From the NCBI GenBank assembly GCA_030248195.1, contig JASAND010019932.1:1-64000 (forward strand): DNA of 64,000 bases, written 5' to 3'. Under the pieces are notes generated by a model, which was not told the DNA's origin, searched no databases, and was given only the letters and a program-made list of their open reading frames with translations. The translations under genes and the position numbers were made by a program. Source of the DNA: Trissonchulus latispiculum (lineage: Eukaryota; Nematoda; Enoplea; Enoplida; Ironidae). Below, one piece after another: positions 44,869-56,218 of the stretch; positions within the stretch are counted from its first letter, which is position 1; each line of letters begins with the position of its first letter.

Positions 44869-46454
44869 TCCTGATTACTGGGGATGCGGGGGAATAAAAA
44901 TATTGTACAAACTTTTTTGCGAGTACCCTCCGAGACGCGGGGCGGGTTCCCACCTGGCACGACACTGGCTGTAGGCTGTTACTGTCATACAGCATTAGCA
45001 ATCGCAAAAACACAAACTAATCTCACTTTGTCTGTAACAATCCACTTCCAAACGCGCATCTCTTTCCATTATTTCCATCATTTATTTGCTCTCATCTGGG
45101 CAAAGCGTCCGACGTTCGTGTAACTTTCTACTAATTAAGACACCCTTAAGCATCTCCCTAACTTCTGAAAGTGTTCCACTGTGTGTCCAAGTGTCATTGT
45201 AGATTTTCAATTATCTGTTTTCTGCGTTTTTCCTTTCTGTCAATTCTACAGAAATCAAACGCCTCCATCGAGCCACTACTACAGTACATTAACGCCCACA
45301 CAGGGCGCCCCTACATTAGATTAATTATTTGACTCAGAAATGGAAAACAAGTCCAACTGGCAAAAGGGCAAACGCGGAGAAAATTAATACAATTCTCTAT
45401 GTTCCATAAGTTTTGCTACTTTGGTGCTGGTATGGTAACCTTTGTCTAATTAATTTGCGGTCAAGAAGGTATCACTTTAGCGGACTACGTGAAACCATTG
45501 TTTCAAAGTTTAATGCGAAATATCAGCGATTCGCGTGAACTCCGAAAAGTTTGAAAAGTCAGCATTATGAACTAGTCTCGCTGTCTTGGATTTTAGCATA
45601 ACTTGACTAACAAAATGGCCCTTTTTAAAAATGGAAACTTATACTTCCAAGTTAACACTAACACGTGGTTTGATTCTGTTCCGACTTTGACGAGGAGCAA
45701 GCCCCTTAAAAATTTCAAAAAGTTTAAGAGGTCTAACCTCAGAATTAGTAAAATTCTTATTTCTCCATTTTTCGCCAAAGTTTAGTAAACATGACGGCTT
45801 TTAGCGATATTCTTTGAAACGGTATCTGAAATTGGCTAAAAAATGTGCGATTTTTGCTGAAAAACACTGAGGGATATATCCTTTTTGCCTAAATAAAATG
45901 ATAAAATGTTTGCACATTTTTCCTGGCATCTACTTTCAGTTGGCAGAAAAGTCTGTCGGGGGAGGGAGAGTAGGGTCTCCCAAGTTGTGAATATTTTTGT
46001 TTTAATTTCTCCGTCGTAACCTACCATTTTAATTAAATAAGTAACTCTGTTTACATGACAGTAGTCTTGCTGTGATGTTGGGGAATAGGTGAAAGGTTCG
46101 AAAAGGCTAGGCTCAAGAGTAGTAGTATGAAGGAGGGGTGTTTTGCTCGTTGAGGTCCACTGGTTCTGTGGAGTGAGAGTTGACTTCAGTCACGGTTGAC
46201 ATTTTGAGCACATCCTGGTTTCTGGTCTGGTTGCCTGGCGAAGGGTAACCAGATTAGGTCAAACAGTGTTATCTTGCATGGTTCGCTGTGTTGTTAACTC
46301 AGCCTAATTTGCTGCTCAATTTTTTATCAGAACCGCTCCTGTTACATACCTAAACCTAACTGTGGGTGACCGTTTTAATTTTTTTCTTAAAAGGAACGAA
46401 GGTTTTCTAGTGTTTAAGTCTGGTTAGTTATGACTTTTGGCAAAATAATGCCAT
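44869..46454. other. Noncoding stretch, nothing recognised
   Basis: No repeat or gene was identified by eye. Confidence 0.5.
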
Positions 46455-46605
46455 TGCGAGGAGATTAATGCTATAGGAAAAGCAGGCACAAGAAATAGAT
46501 ACGTCTGATATGGAAGTTCAGCTGACGGTTCTGTGGTGTAGTGGTAAGCGCGTCTGACTACAGACCGGACGTGCTGTGGTTCGATCCCCGACCGGACGAA
46601 ATTGT
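46455..46605 (+). repeat. Diverged relative of the tRNA-like LTR (SINE-like)
   Basis: A leader (AGGAAAAGCAGGCACAAG, then GGAAGTTCAGCTGACGGT) is clearly related to the leader of the 59603-61371 LTR (AAGCAGGTATAGG, then GGGAGTTCAGCTGATGGT). A tRNA-like segment at 46526-46598 follows, with A box TGGTGTAGTGG and B box GGTTCGATCCC. The acceptor stem does not pair properly. It may be a decayed solo LTR or the SINE that founded the LTR. Confidence 0.6.
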
Positions 46606-46814
46606 TACAGTCAATTCTGTTCGATATTGAACTTCTGCCCTTTTTCAGGCACACTTCTTTTGAGGCCGTTTTCAATGGGTACTCGGGGCCTAACACCTCA
46701 CTGCTAATAGCAAGAGTCTCGCAACGGACGCACATTGAACCAACTGAGTTGTTATGTTTTCGTAGCGTAGCGCTTAAATTTATTTGAAGTGATGGGTCCA
46801 ATTTGTGGGCGGGG

Positions 46815-46902
46815 GGGGTCAGTCGTTAGCGAACAGAGCATAGTTTTGCTCTGATAACAGAGACTAGGTTTAGTGTCACACTCTTATCATTATGTACTCT
46901 TG
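46815..46902. mobile_element. CAAGAGT-type right end
   Basis: It ends ACTCTTATCATTATGTACTCTTG. About 43 of 47 bases match the inverted copy at 39278-39324. It abuts the next family member with one base between them. Confidence 0.6.
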
Positions 46903-46903
46903 G

Positions 46904-47564
46904 CAAGAGTACATAATAAAGAGTATGAAACTCTTACACTAGCATGTACAAATCATGCTAAGGTATGCTCGGTTCATTAACTCGGGACCCCCCCGTAACT
47001 TCCGGGGGGGGGGGGTCCCACTTTGCACTAATTGCACGCTTTCATATAAGCGTGTGTCTGCTCGCTGATTGGCCCACTAGCCTAAGGCTTACTGTAGGTA
47101 ATTTATTAGTTATTTTTAATTAATTAATTATAACTTTAATTAGGTTAATACAATCAAAAAACTAAGTCGACAACTTTGTAGCATTTTTTCTGCTCTTTGC
47201 AATGATATAAAAATTGTTGCACAATACATTCCCGCGAATTTTTGTATTGTGCAACAATTTTTATATCATTGGAAAGAGCAGAAAAAATGCTACAAAGTTG
47301 TTGAATTAGTTTTTTGATTGTATTAACCCAATTAAAGTTATAATTAATTAATTAAAAATAACTAATAAATTACCTACAGTAAGCCTTAGGCTAGTGGGCC
47401 AATCAGCGAGCAGACACACGCTTATATGAAAGCGTGCAATTAGTGCAAAGTGGGACCCCCCCCCGGAAGTTACGGGGGGGGTCCCGAGTTAATGAACCGA
47501 GCATACCTAGCATGATTTGTACATGCTAGTGTAAGAGTTTCATACTCTTTATTATGTACTCTTG
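46904..47564. mobile_element. CAAGAGT-family foldback element, sibling of 30199-30862
   Basis: A 661-bp full palindrome with the same block order as 30199-30862: CAAGAGTACATAATAAAG, AAATCATGC, TATGCTCGG, G/C runs, GCCTAAGGC and an AATTAATTAATTA block. The loop is near 47235. The arms match almost perfectly, and no coding frame is present. The immediate flanks (CTCTTGG and GTAATAG) do not match, so it may have inserted into or recombined with the element to its left. Confidence 0.85.
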
Positions 47565-48468
47565 GTAATAGTAATTGTCAGAAAACCTTTTCTGAAGTCA
47601 AATACAAACAAAGGTTTAGGCATTGTTTTCGGCTTAGAATTGTATGAACCTATAATTGATTTGGCTGTTACTTTGTTAAGGCCGTCAGCACACTGTTAAG
47701 TCTACCCTAACCCGATCGAATTAACCCGAACAACATTGTCACATGTGCACCAGGTCTGACACTTTAGCCGGAACTCCTCCAGTCGGTTTTGATTTTTGTC
47801 CTTATGATGGTCGGATTTGGACGTCAAATTGACGCAAAAACGATTGTTTATTTTGGCAAGAATTTATACCAGCAAATTATGTAGTTCATTTCTCACTGAG
47901 TTCCCTTTCCCACTACCAACTTAAAGCAGACAAGGAAATAGGCAATCAAATTGACGTGGACCAGTGAACTTTTGACGTACAATTAGGCAGCAAGGTCCAG
48001 TCGAAAACTTGGTTTGTTGTGCTTTGTTACGGTAAGCACGAAAGTTTAGTAAAAACCACCCCACCCCACCGAAAGGTATCTGTCAACTAATCTCTCGACT
48101 TTTTACCTCTAATTTACAATTTGGTTTACAGCCCGTGTTTGCCCCAATTTGTTTTTGGATTTTAAGTAATTTGTAATGAAGAATTACTAGGAATGTCACC
48201 ATATCTCATTCAAGTTTTTAATTTTAATTGTGTCAACTGTCGATAAATTTTAATTTCGGATTGTCAGTTAATAACTGCAGCGAATATCTTATGCTATGAC
48301 ATATCACTCTATACAATACAATAATACATACTTGTTAAGATTGATTACACCCTCAGTGCTTAAACATTTTGAAACTTGACCAATTGAGCCAAAATTTGGT
48401 ATTGCTCGCTGAGTTGAAATCTAGCAAACCCTTTTGATGTCAGAATAAGCTAGTCTTAAGCTTAAGAT
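47565..48468. other. Noncoding stretch, nothing recognised
   Basis: No repeat or gene was identified by eye. Confidence 0.5.
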
Positions 48469-48622
48469 GATGTAAGCTTATACTGAGCTAACGAAAGTCA
48501 GAATCGAAAGACAGGCTTCAGCGTGCATGTTCTGCCGTGGCTCAGACAGCCCCCGCACGCAACTTTTCAGCAAAATCGTGGACAGAAATATTTCGCACCC
48601 CCCTTTGAGAATGAAAAACTCT
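48469..48622. repeat. Left part of the repeat interrupted by the LINE
   Basis: Begins GATGTAAGCTTATACTGAGC and aligns with 34448 onwards. It ends in AATGAAAAACTCT, the LINE target duplication. The right part resumes at 50680. Confidence 0.75.
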
Positions 48623-50692
48623 TGACTTAAGGACTTACTTGACTTAAGGTCTTTGGAGCAAGACGTCAGACATCCGCTGTGGCCTGTCCCCGTATGATCT
48701 GTCGCCATTGCATCCGGTCCGCTGCCAGGTCAGAAATAATGTTGACGAAGTTATTACTCCACGTGATGGCACCATAGCTATTCTTGATATGGTCCAAATC
48801 TTTAACGACCAATGTATCCCAAGTATATACATTTGGCAGCATTTCTGACACATCGCCATTCTGGAGGCTTCACATTGCGCCAAATAGAATGGCACGCACG
48901 TGAACGGTCCATTCTGGCTACATGACCCAGCCAGCGCAGTCGATGTTTTCGAGTTGTGGCTTCCACTGTTGGCTGGTTGCTGCAGCATTCACGGATGGCA
49001 TTGTTAGATAGACGCTGCATCAAGTTGACGCCCAGAATACAGCGAAGTGACGACATTTGAAAGGTCTCCAGCTTGCGAACATCTGCTCTTGTTAGGGCCC
49101 ACGTTTCAGCTGCATACAGCAGGACCGATAAAACAGCGGCATTGTAGATCTTCATTTTCAGAGAGATTGATAAATCGTTTCTCCTAAACACATGCCTTCT
49201 CAGTTGTCCGAACGTGCCAGCTGCTTTTCCAATTCGGGCTACAATGTCGTCGGACGCAGAAACCCGCTCACTGGAGATGACTGAACCAAGGTACGTAAAA
49301 GAGCTTGTAACTTCAATAGGCTCTTGATCAATAAAAAGAGCAGGCGGCGCAGGCAAGTGAAAATAGATGGCTTTGGTTTTTGTAGGTTTAATGCGCAGCC
49401 CTAGTTTCGCCGCATTCTCCGATATTCGGTTCAGTAGCAATTGGCACGATAAGGAATCAGGCTGGAGGATCGCTATGTCGTCCGCATAATCAAGGTCTGC
49501 AATTCTGTCCATAACACTGCATTGGACGCCATCTAGGTCTAGCACAGACTTCCTCAGGATCCAATCAAGGACAAAATTGAACAGCATTGGAGACAAGACA
49601 CAGCCCTGTCTCACGCCCGTTGTAATTGGAAAAGGTTGCGATAGCCCCGAGTTACATCGGACACATGAAGTTGCTCCTTCGTACATGTCCTTGAGGATGT
49701 CTGTATATATGGCAGGAATGCCACATTTCTTCAGCACGCTCCACATAGACGGGCGATCGACGCTGTCAAAAGCTGCTGCAAAGTCGATGAAACAGATGAC
49801 CGTCGGTTGTCCGTGCCGGAGTCGACGCTCGATACACCGGCGTAGCGTGAAAATTTGATCCACGCAACCACGGCCGAGACGAAAGCCAGCCTGCTGATCT
49901 CTCATTTGACGTTCGTATAGTGCAAGGAGCCGAGACCGGATAATTATTGTTAGAATTTTCCCAGCAATGGAGAGCAGTGTTATTCCGCGGTAGTTAGCGC
50001 ATTCACATTTGCTGCCCTTTTTGTGCAACGGGACGATGACACCATTTTTGAAGTCTTCGGGTACTTTTCGTAAGGTCCACACTTGACGCAGCACCTCCAC
50101 AATGACTTCGATGTTCCGGTCGTCGAGGGCTTTCAAAGCCTCAGCGCTGATTCCACATGTGCCAACAGCTTTTCGCTTTTTCAAAGCCTTCACAGCCCTT
50201 CGAACTTCGATTGCGTCAGGAGGATGTTGGTGAACACAGGCCGCCTCGATTGGAAAGTCGCGATCCAGGTCCCCATCGTGGGTAGATGGAGCCGGCCTGT
50301 TATACAATTCCGAAAAGTACTCAGTCCATCTTGCGGGGTGGTCTGCGGCGCAGTTGATTGGATTTCCGAGTGAATCATTTAAAGTAGATGGAAGACCGCC
50401 ACTTTTAGACACAGACAAATCCTTTATCAGTTTGAACAAGGATGCCAGGTTTCCGTCGTCAGCCGCCCTCTGCATTTCCTCAGCACGCTGACTCAAGTAA
50501 GCCTTCTCGTCTGCTTTGAGAGATTTCTTGATACGACGAGACAGATAATTCCTGGCGGGTCTGTGGGAGGTAGCCCTGCGCTGCGCAACCAACAATAGGG
50601 TTTCCTGCGAAATCCATTTGTGGGTTCGGCTCCGTTTTACAGGACAGACCTTGGCTACCGCGGCGTTGATCGAGTCCCTAATGAAAAACTCT
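48610..50692 (-). mobile_element. 5'-truncated non-LTR retrotransposon (LINE) with 13-bp target duplication
   Basis: The minus-strand element 48623-50679 is flanked by perfect AATGAAAAACTCT repeats (48610-48622 and 50680-50692). Its 3' end is a short repetitive tail with CTTAAGTCA units, not poly(A). The 5' endonuclease region is missing, as expected for incomplete target-primed reverse transcription. The flanks together match the related copy at 34448-34733, which lacks the insert. The reverse-transcriptase frame is intact, so the insertion looks fairly recent. RTE-like by its RLRWLGHVARM C-terminal block and non-A tail, but the clade is uncertain. Confidence 0.92.
48802..50595 (-). CDS. LINE reverse transcriptase (partial ORF2, lacks endonuclease)
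   Basis: 597 codons counted from a TTG. The frame stays open about 33 codons further upstream to ~50697, so this start is not real. It would copy LINE RNA into cDNA at nicked target DNA. RT motifs: FKNGVIVPLHKKG and NYRGITLL (~183-208), motif A VICFIDFAAAFDSVD with Asp at ~271, motif B GVRQGCVLSPMLFN (~327-340), the catalytic YADD at ~370-373, LGLRIKPTKTKA (~398-409) and TYLGSVISS (~434-442). A C-terminal HRLRWLGHVARM (~551-562) follows. The frame ends soon after PPEW. A different frame (48666-48851) then continues with LAADRMQWRQI, the sort of ending such ORFs normally have, so a frameshift or deletion has cut off the native C terminus. Confidence 0.93.
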   Translation of the reverse strand: MLVAQRRATSHRPARNYLSRRIKKSLKADEKAYLSQRAEEMQRAADDGNLASLFKLIKDLSVSKSGGLPSTLNDSLGNPINCAADHPARWTEYFSELYNRPAPSTHDGDLDRDFPIEAACVHQHPPDAIEVRRAVKALKKRKAVGTCGISAEALKALDDRNIEVIVEVLRQVWTLRKVPEDFKNGVIVPLHKKGSKCECANYRGITLLSIAGKILTIIIRSRLLALYERQMRDQQAGFRLGRGCVDQIFTLRRCIERRLRHGQPTVICFIDFAAAFDSVDRPSMWSVLKKCGIPAIYTDILKDMYEGATSCVRCNSGLSQPFPITTGVRQGCVLSPMLFNFVLDWILRKSVLDLDGVQCSVMDRIADLDYADDIAILQPDSLSCQLLLNRISENAAKLGLRIKPTKTKAIYFHLPAPPALFIDQEPIEVTSSFTYLGSVISSERVSASDDIVARIGKAAGTFGQLRRHVFRRNDLSISLKMKIYNAAVLSVLLYAAETWALTRADVRKLETFQMSSLRCILGVNLMQRLSNNAIRECCSNQPTVEATTRKHRLRWLGHVARMDRSRACHSIWRNVKPPEWRCVRNAAKCIYLGYIGR

Positions 50693-50938
50693 AATTACGT
50701 GAAATCCAAAATTTTGTATCATTTGAACTCAACGTGGTCGAAAGCATACCCACATCAAACGTTAGCTTGGTTGGACTGGTCAAGTTTTATTCTAAGCACC
50801 GGGCGGATCAATCTGAACAAAATCCCATAATATATATACTAATATTTATGGTATACAGTAAAATATTGTACTAGTAGCAACTCTTGATATTACATACAAT
50901 ATTATTTACATTATTTACTATGTATATATATATGTATA
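50693..50938. other. Right part of the LINE target repeat, then TA-rich sequence
   Basis: ATTTGAACTCAACGTGGTCG at about 50720-50740 matches 34650-34670 and completes the interrupted repeat. TATATA-rich sequence follows. Confidence 0.6.
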
Positions 50939-51722
50939 CATGTCGTGGTCTTTTTGCGAAATTGGTCTTTTCGCGAAGAGACCAGCAATTTTGGTCTTTT
51001 CACGAAGTGCCCGGTCACATTAAGAAATTAGTTTAAACTACGCTCATTTCTGCTACCAGCCCGGTCGGCATTTCCGCGAAAAGACCAAGCGTGTTCGGCT
51101 TTTTGCGGAATAAGTCAAATCATATTTATGAAAGCTGATTCATTTATGATGCAAAATCAATGGTGGCTGTTCTGCACTAACAAACACTTAATTTTTTAAT
51201 GTTCCTGGTTGTTATCTACTAAATGGACAACCCGTATATACTAATGTACAAATTCACCAAGTTTCAAAATTGCAACAGCAAATTATTTTTATCCATTATG
51301 AAATTTGACACAAAAACCACTTTATCCATTGTTTTGGATTATCCATCAAAATTTTATCAAAGCTCCATAGAACCCATAGTTCAGTACTTATTAGAACTTT
51401 TGTCGTTCCTTCCTTCAGTTTATGTCGGTATAAAGCAACAATATTAACGGACTGTCAGTCAAGAATGACACTTTGTGTGTCACTAAAGCCACGAAAATTA
51501 GAATTTAAGAGGTTTGCTACTACAGAACAGGCCACACAGATTTTGCATCATAAATGAATCAGCTTTCATAAATAATTTGACTTATTTCGCAAAAAGCCCA
51601 AAACGCTTGGTCTTTTCGCGAAAAGACCGGGCTGGTAGCAGAAATGAGCATAGTGTAAACTAAATTCTCAATGCGACCGGGCACTTCGCGAAAAGACCAA
51701 TTCCGCAAAAAGATCATGATAT
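50939..51722. mobile_element. Foldback element built from the palindrome GGTCTTTTCGCGAAAAGACC
   Basis: Arms of ~220 bp carry repeated TTTTCGCGAA / GGTCTTTT words. They include CATTTCTGCTACCAGCCCGG against CCGGGCTGGTAGCAGAAATG, and TATGAAAGCTGATTCATTTA against its complement. A ~370-bp unique centre (51175-51540) holds a 74-codon frame without recognisable similarity. The ends lie in TATACATGTCG / GATCATGATATA sequence. Confidence 0.8.
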
Positions 51723-53789
51723 ATATGTATGTATGTATGTATATATGTATATATATTTATATATAAACACATATATAATATTTATTTAGTTGTACGTTAA
51801 AGCACGGATTCCAGAAACAATCTAGTAACGTCAGTCTGTGTTATTCGACCATACTGTAAACTATTTTCCAAGCGTGTGACGTAATTGTCATTCACAAGCC
51901 CTTCATGCGCTGATTATTATTGTGCTTCAGTCAGAAGTTAACAACAAATACAATACTATGTAGATATAATACAGTATTGAAAAGTGGAAGATTAAAGTTT
52001 GACGTTTGTAAATTGAATAGAAGACTTTGTAGTAGGAGTATATATCCATTGAGGCTTCCCATTGTTACCATGAGTTCACGCTGTAGTCGATAGATTAATT
52101 ATTGTATAGGCTTATTTGTTAGATTCGTGGAGAAGCATATCCCTGTATCATCGGTTAAGTAACGGATTATTGTCTAAGATTAGACTGCATCATCCTCTTG
52201 ATTCAACGATCCAACCAGTGTAAAGTTGTCGCGCTGCTGCCAGGAGTGCTCTCAAGGTGCATTCATAGTTCCTGTCGCAAGCAGACGCGCGTATGGAAGC
52301 GTCTGCATGCGTTCGTGAGCATCAATTCGTTACAACTGATTTTAAACGGTTAAAACGGCATGTTACAATCTGATGCGTCGACGCTCGTCTCAATGCGTTT
52401 GCGACTATGAATGCACCTTCAGAGATAGATTTCTATGCACACTAGCCGGCGAAGCTCCGACTGAAGCGAAGGAGTGCGCCAAGTCCGATTGGGAGTAATT
52501 ACTTACATTTGATGTGTAGATAAATGTTAACAAGTTAATTTTACAACAATTTCATCCCAATGTTAAGTACCCCTTACTACTGGTCACCTAGTTCTTTGCT
52601 TTACATTATAAAAGCTTTGTAGGTACATAAAGTTGCTAAGTTTTACCTTTTGCTTGAGAAAAACAGGACAAATACAAATTATTGCCTAATATGTGTGTAA
52701 TTAACCAATAAACTTGAATACCTTTTATTTAACCCGAAAATGGTTTGACATCAAGTTGTCTTGTCTGTGCACGTCTTCTCAAGTCAATCTTGAGTTAACT
52801 AATATCTAAGTTTATATACTGGTATAAATAGAAAACAACTTTTGTAATACTTTGTATTGTATCTTTTTGTAGTTTTGAAGTTAAATGTTTAGTTTATTAC
52901 AATTTGCTGTTACACATTACAATTTCAACCGCTAACTAGCTTTTAGCACTTTCTAAACTGGACGTCAGTCTATTATCATCCTACAAAGTTAGTTACGCCT
53001 TTCAGTATTAATATTATTCAAAATCGTTTCGCAAGCCGTTGCGGAACGAAATGCACCGAAATGCACGGTCACTGCCGTTTGGGGGCCCATGTCAAGCTAA
53101 CAGTCACTTTTTACTGAGCCTTGATACATTACTTGTTTCGATTTTATTATGAGGGTTCTAGGGGTTCTTAACTTTTCTGAGCGATTTGATCCTTAAGTAC
53201 CAAGATTTAATTTTTAATGGGGGTTCTTGTGGGCTTATTAGCTTTGATTCGTTATATGTAATTTTAGGCACAAATTTTAACACATATTCCCGTGGTTTCT
53301 AGGGTAGGGCTCTAGGCTTCTATACAAACCTCTGCACAAATTTTTGTCAAAATTTTAGAGAAAAGACCCCCCTCATAAGTAAACCCCAACTACGCCCTAG
53401 AAATGCATAATCATAAAACCATTGTTTGTTTGTTGGTGGTCGGTTAATTCGTTATTAAGACAAAGGAACTCCGGCATCCCTAACCCAAAAAGTAATACAT
53501 TAATTAGAGACAGTTATAGTCAGTTAAGCACGACTACATTTCTGTGACGTCTGCTTTTTAACGTGACATCATTGATCATTCCATGTGGTTGATACAATCG
53601 CGTGAAAAAGATGGATAACCTCCGTTTTCTGACGAGGATTCTACTTTTACCTCGGCATGGACCGAAATGGTACAGACAATTTCGTTAACTTATTTCGTTT
53701 GGTTTCAATTCTAACAAACGGTGTCAATATTACAACTCTTTGTTTATATGGTAAAGATTAAACGCATTAAACATTTGCATTTGCGGCAA
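51723..53789. other. Noncoding stretch with one MITE
   Basis: An ATGT/TATA-rich tract at 51717-51775, a MITE at 52254-52419, and nothing else recognisable. Confidence 0.5.
52254..52419. mobile_element. MITE of the AAGGTGCNTTCATAG family (copy 3, best ends)
   Basis: The inverted ends are AAGGTGCATTCATAGTTCC and GCGACTATGAATGCACCTT. Possible 3-bp TCA duplication if the terminal A and T are counted as flank. The interior shares CGTGAGC-TCAATTCGTT and AAACGGTTAAAACGGCAT with the copy in spen intron 14. Confidence 0.75.
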
Positions 53790-53944
53790 ACCATGAAATT
53801 CTGAGTTATGAAATTCTGACAAATGAAAGTTCAACTTATATTATTTCAAAATTAATTCTGACTAATGAAATTCTAACTAACGAAATTCTAACTTATGAAA
53901 TTCTGATTAATACGATTCTGACTGATGAAAGTAGACGTGTTTAA
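53790..53944. mobile_element. Solo end of the GAATTTCATTAGTCA family
   Basis: GAAATTCTGACTAATGAAATT-type words and AAAGTTCAACTTATATTATT align with 22728-22898, ending with the same GATTCTGACTGATGAAAGTA. No partner arm nearby. Confidence 0.7.
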
Positions 53945-53948
53945 ACTT

Positions 53949-54132
53949 ATGTATATGTCGCAGCAAGATAGTAAAAAAGCAATCTTGCTAAGAGTTTGGC
54001 AAGATGGTTATCTTGCTAAAATTTTAGCAAGATAGTTATCTTGCCACAAAATTTAGCAAGATTACTATCTTGCCAAAATTGCTGGCAAGATAGTAATCTT
54101 TCTAGAATTTAGTAAGATAGTCATCTTACCAG
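53949..54132. repeat. Cluster of GCAAGATAG palindromic words
   Basis: About nine copies of (A)GCAAGATAG / CTATCTTGC alternate in orientation, making overlapping ~18-bp palindromes such as GCAAGATTACTATCTTGC. It is preceded by TATATGTCG, the same opening as the foldback at 58547. Confidence 0.8.
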
Positions 54133-54889
54133 TTTCATTATGAAAGGTGTCTTCAATTTGGAAACAAAGACAGTCATTTAATGAGTTTGACGCAAGAGAG
54201 TTTAACGCAAGTTTTGCATAAGAGAATATATTTTATTTTAATATATTATTTCAAAGTTATCTGCGAAAAATAAAAAGTTGATAACAACTACTTTACCGAC
54301 AAAACCAACCTCACAAAATTAGTTCAATATGCACATAATTTTTCAGTCTTTTTAAGAAAATGTAAGTCTTTTAGTCTCATTTCAAGTCAGTAATTTTCAT
54401 AATCTTGTCTTATATATTTTTTATTATCTTCGCGATAATGCTTATAATATATAAGTACAATGCTTAATTAAACGCATGTATTCTTGTACGTGCGTATATA
54501 ATGAATAATTTGTTGCAGGGGCTTCTGTATTTCATTGATAATTTAGTTTTTTTTCTCTGGAAACATAATTTCATAATTTCCGCCTCTATAGCTAGCCTGC
54601 AACAGTGGGTGATTTGAGAATACTTAATCGGACCTTTTACCCTCAGGGCAAGTTAGATCAAACATTACCCATGTAGTAGGTTGAAACCGTAGGGTATAAA
54701 AATGGCAATGCTCCCAGGTCTTGAAGTGTCACCCTGTACTCAATGGAAAGTTCTCTTTAACTAGTTTACCTACCGTATCTAAAACTACGAACCAAAATAC
54801 AGGTACCTACCTGCGTCATAACAGCAGTAGTCAACTGTTGAAACAATTAATGCAGAAGCATTATGATAAGCAGATTGTATTCTATACAT
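54133..54889. other. AT-rich noncoding stretch, nothing recognised
   Basis: No repeat or gene was identified by eye. Confidence 0.5.
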
Positions 54890-56218
54890 ATATATAATAC
54901 TGTTGTTTTTGATTTTTGATTCGAATCGAATCAAAACACTTTTGATGCGACTTTTAATTTTTGATGCATCGAATCGAATCGAATCTGCAGTGCAGAAAAT
55001 CGAACTGCATCAAATCTCTGCTACTCTTTTCATGACAAAATCAAACTGCATCAAATCAAAAATATTTAGGTTGAATCGTTATTTTTGATTTTTGATTCAT
55101 TTTGATTCACATTTTGATTCAGGGGAAATAGGCAGCAGATTAAGAGAAACATGGAAAAATGTGTGAGGGTTTATGTGTGTATGTTTAGTGCCTGCATCTT
55201 TTCTGTGCAGGGTTTTTTTTGCGTCCAGAAGTGCGTGGACGCAAAGTTTCTTATCTTGACGCAACGAAATTTTAACGGGACGCAAGCTATGTAGACGCAA
55301 CATTATTTCGGGAGAAAATTCACTTTTGTAAAAGTGAAAACTTTAAATGTTTTCAGTACCAATGTTTCCATATTTTCCAAAAATTTTCTCAGTTTCTGGG
55401 AGGCTCCGCCCCCCAGACCCCCTGGTGTTTTCCACTATGTCATCGAATGCCAACGCTTTGTAATGTGTCGGTACTTGTTGAGTTATTAGTTGAGTTATCT
55501 ACCTGTATCGATACATAACAGATCAAAGCCCATTATTAATAAAATTTGTAGCCGTATAACCGAATATCCAAATTTTTGGAATCCTGTAATGTAATGAGGT
55601 TTATACAATTGCATTAGCACAGTTTTTAAAGTCTAAATTTTGTTCTTGACTGGATTTTCAAAACATTTTCAGCTTCTGGGGGTTAATCCCTTAATTACCA
55701 AAAGTCAACCAAATTTGTAGAGTATCCAATTTTTGGTTTGGTTCATCTAAAGCATTCTAGCGCAGTCATCGAAAAACGTTTGTCCTGAAGAAATTCAGGC
55801 ATTAAAGGGTTAATCAATCGTATTCGTAACCAACGTTAATATCTCACTGTTTTTGCCTTTGATTAACACTGCACTACGCATCGCATGCACGCTCTTTGTT
55901 TATTTGATACTGACTTCTCAAAATGAAAACAACTCAAAATTCTATAATTTACAAATGTAATTTACACAAAAAATGCATTAGGTATTTTAGTTAAATGTAT
56001 CTGATGACAAATTAATCTTTTTAATCATTTTCATTACGGATTTATCCGTAATTTCAAAAAATTTCTCCAACTTTTGGGGGGTCCGCCCCCCAGACCCCCC
56101 GCTGCTTGTTTGTCATAATGCTTTCGGGATTCATTAGTTCTCAGAGTTTTCGAAACAAGATTACTGCCTTTGTTCTAAATGATATTAATTTTATAGCCAT
56201 TTAACTAATTCTTAATTA

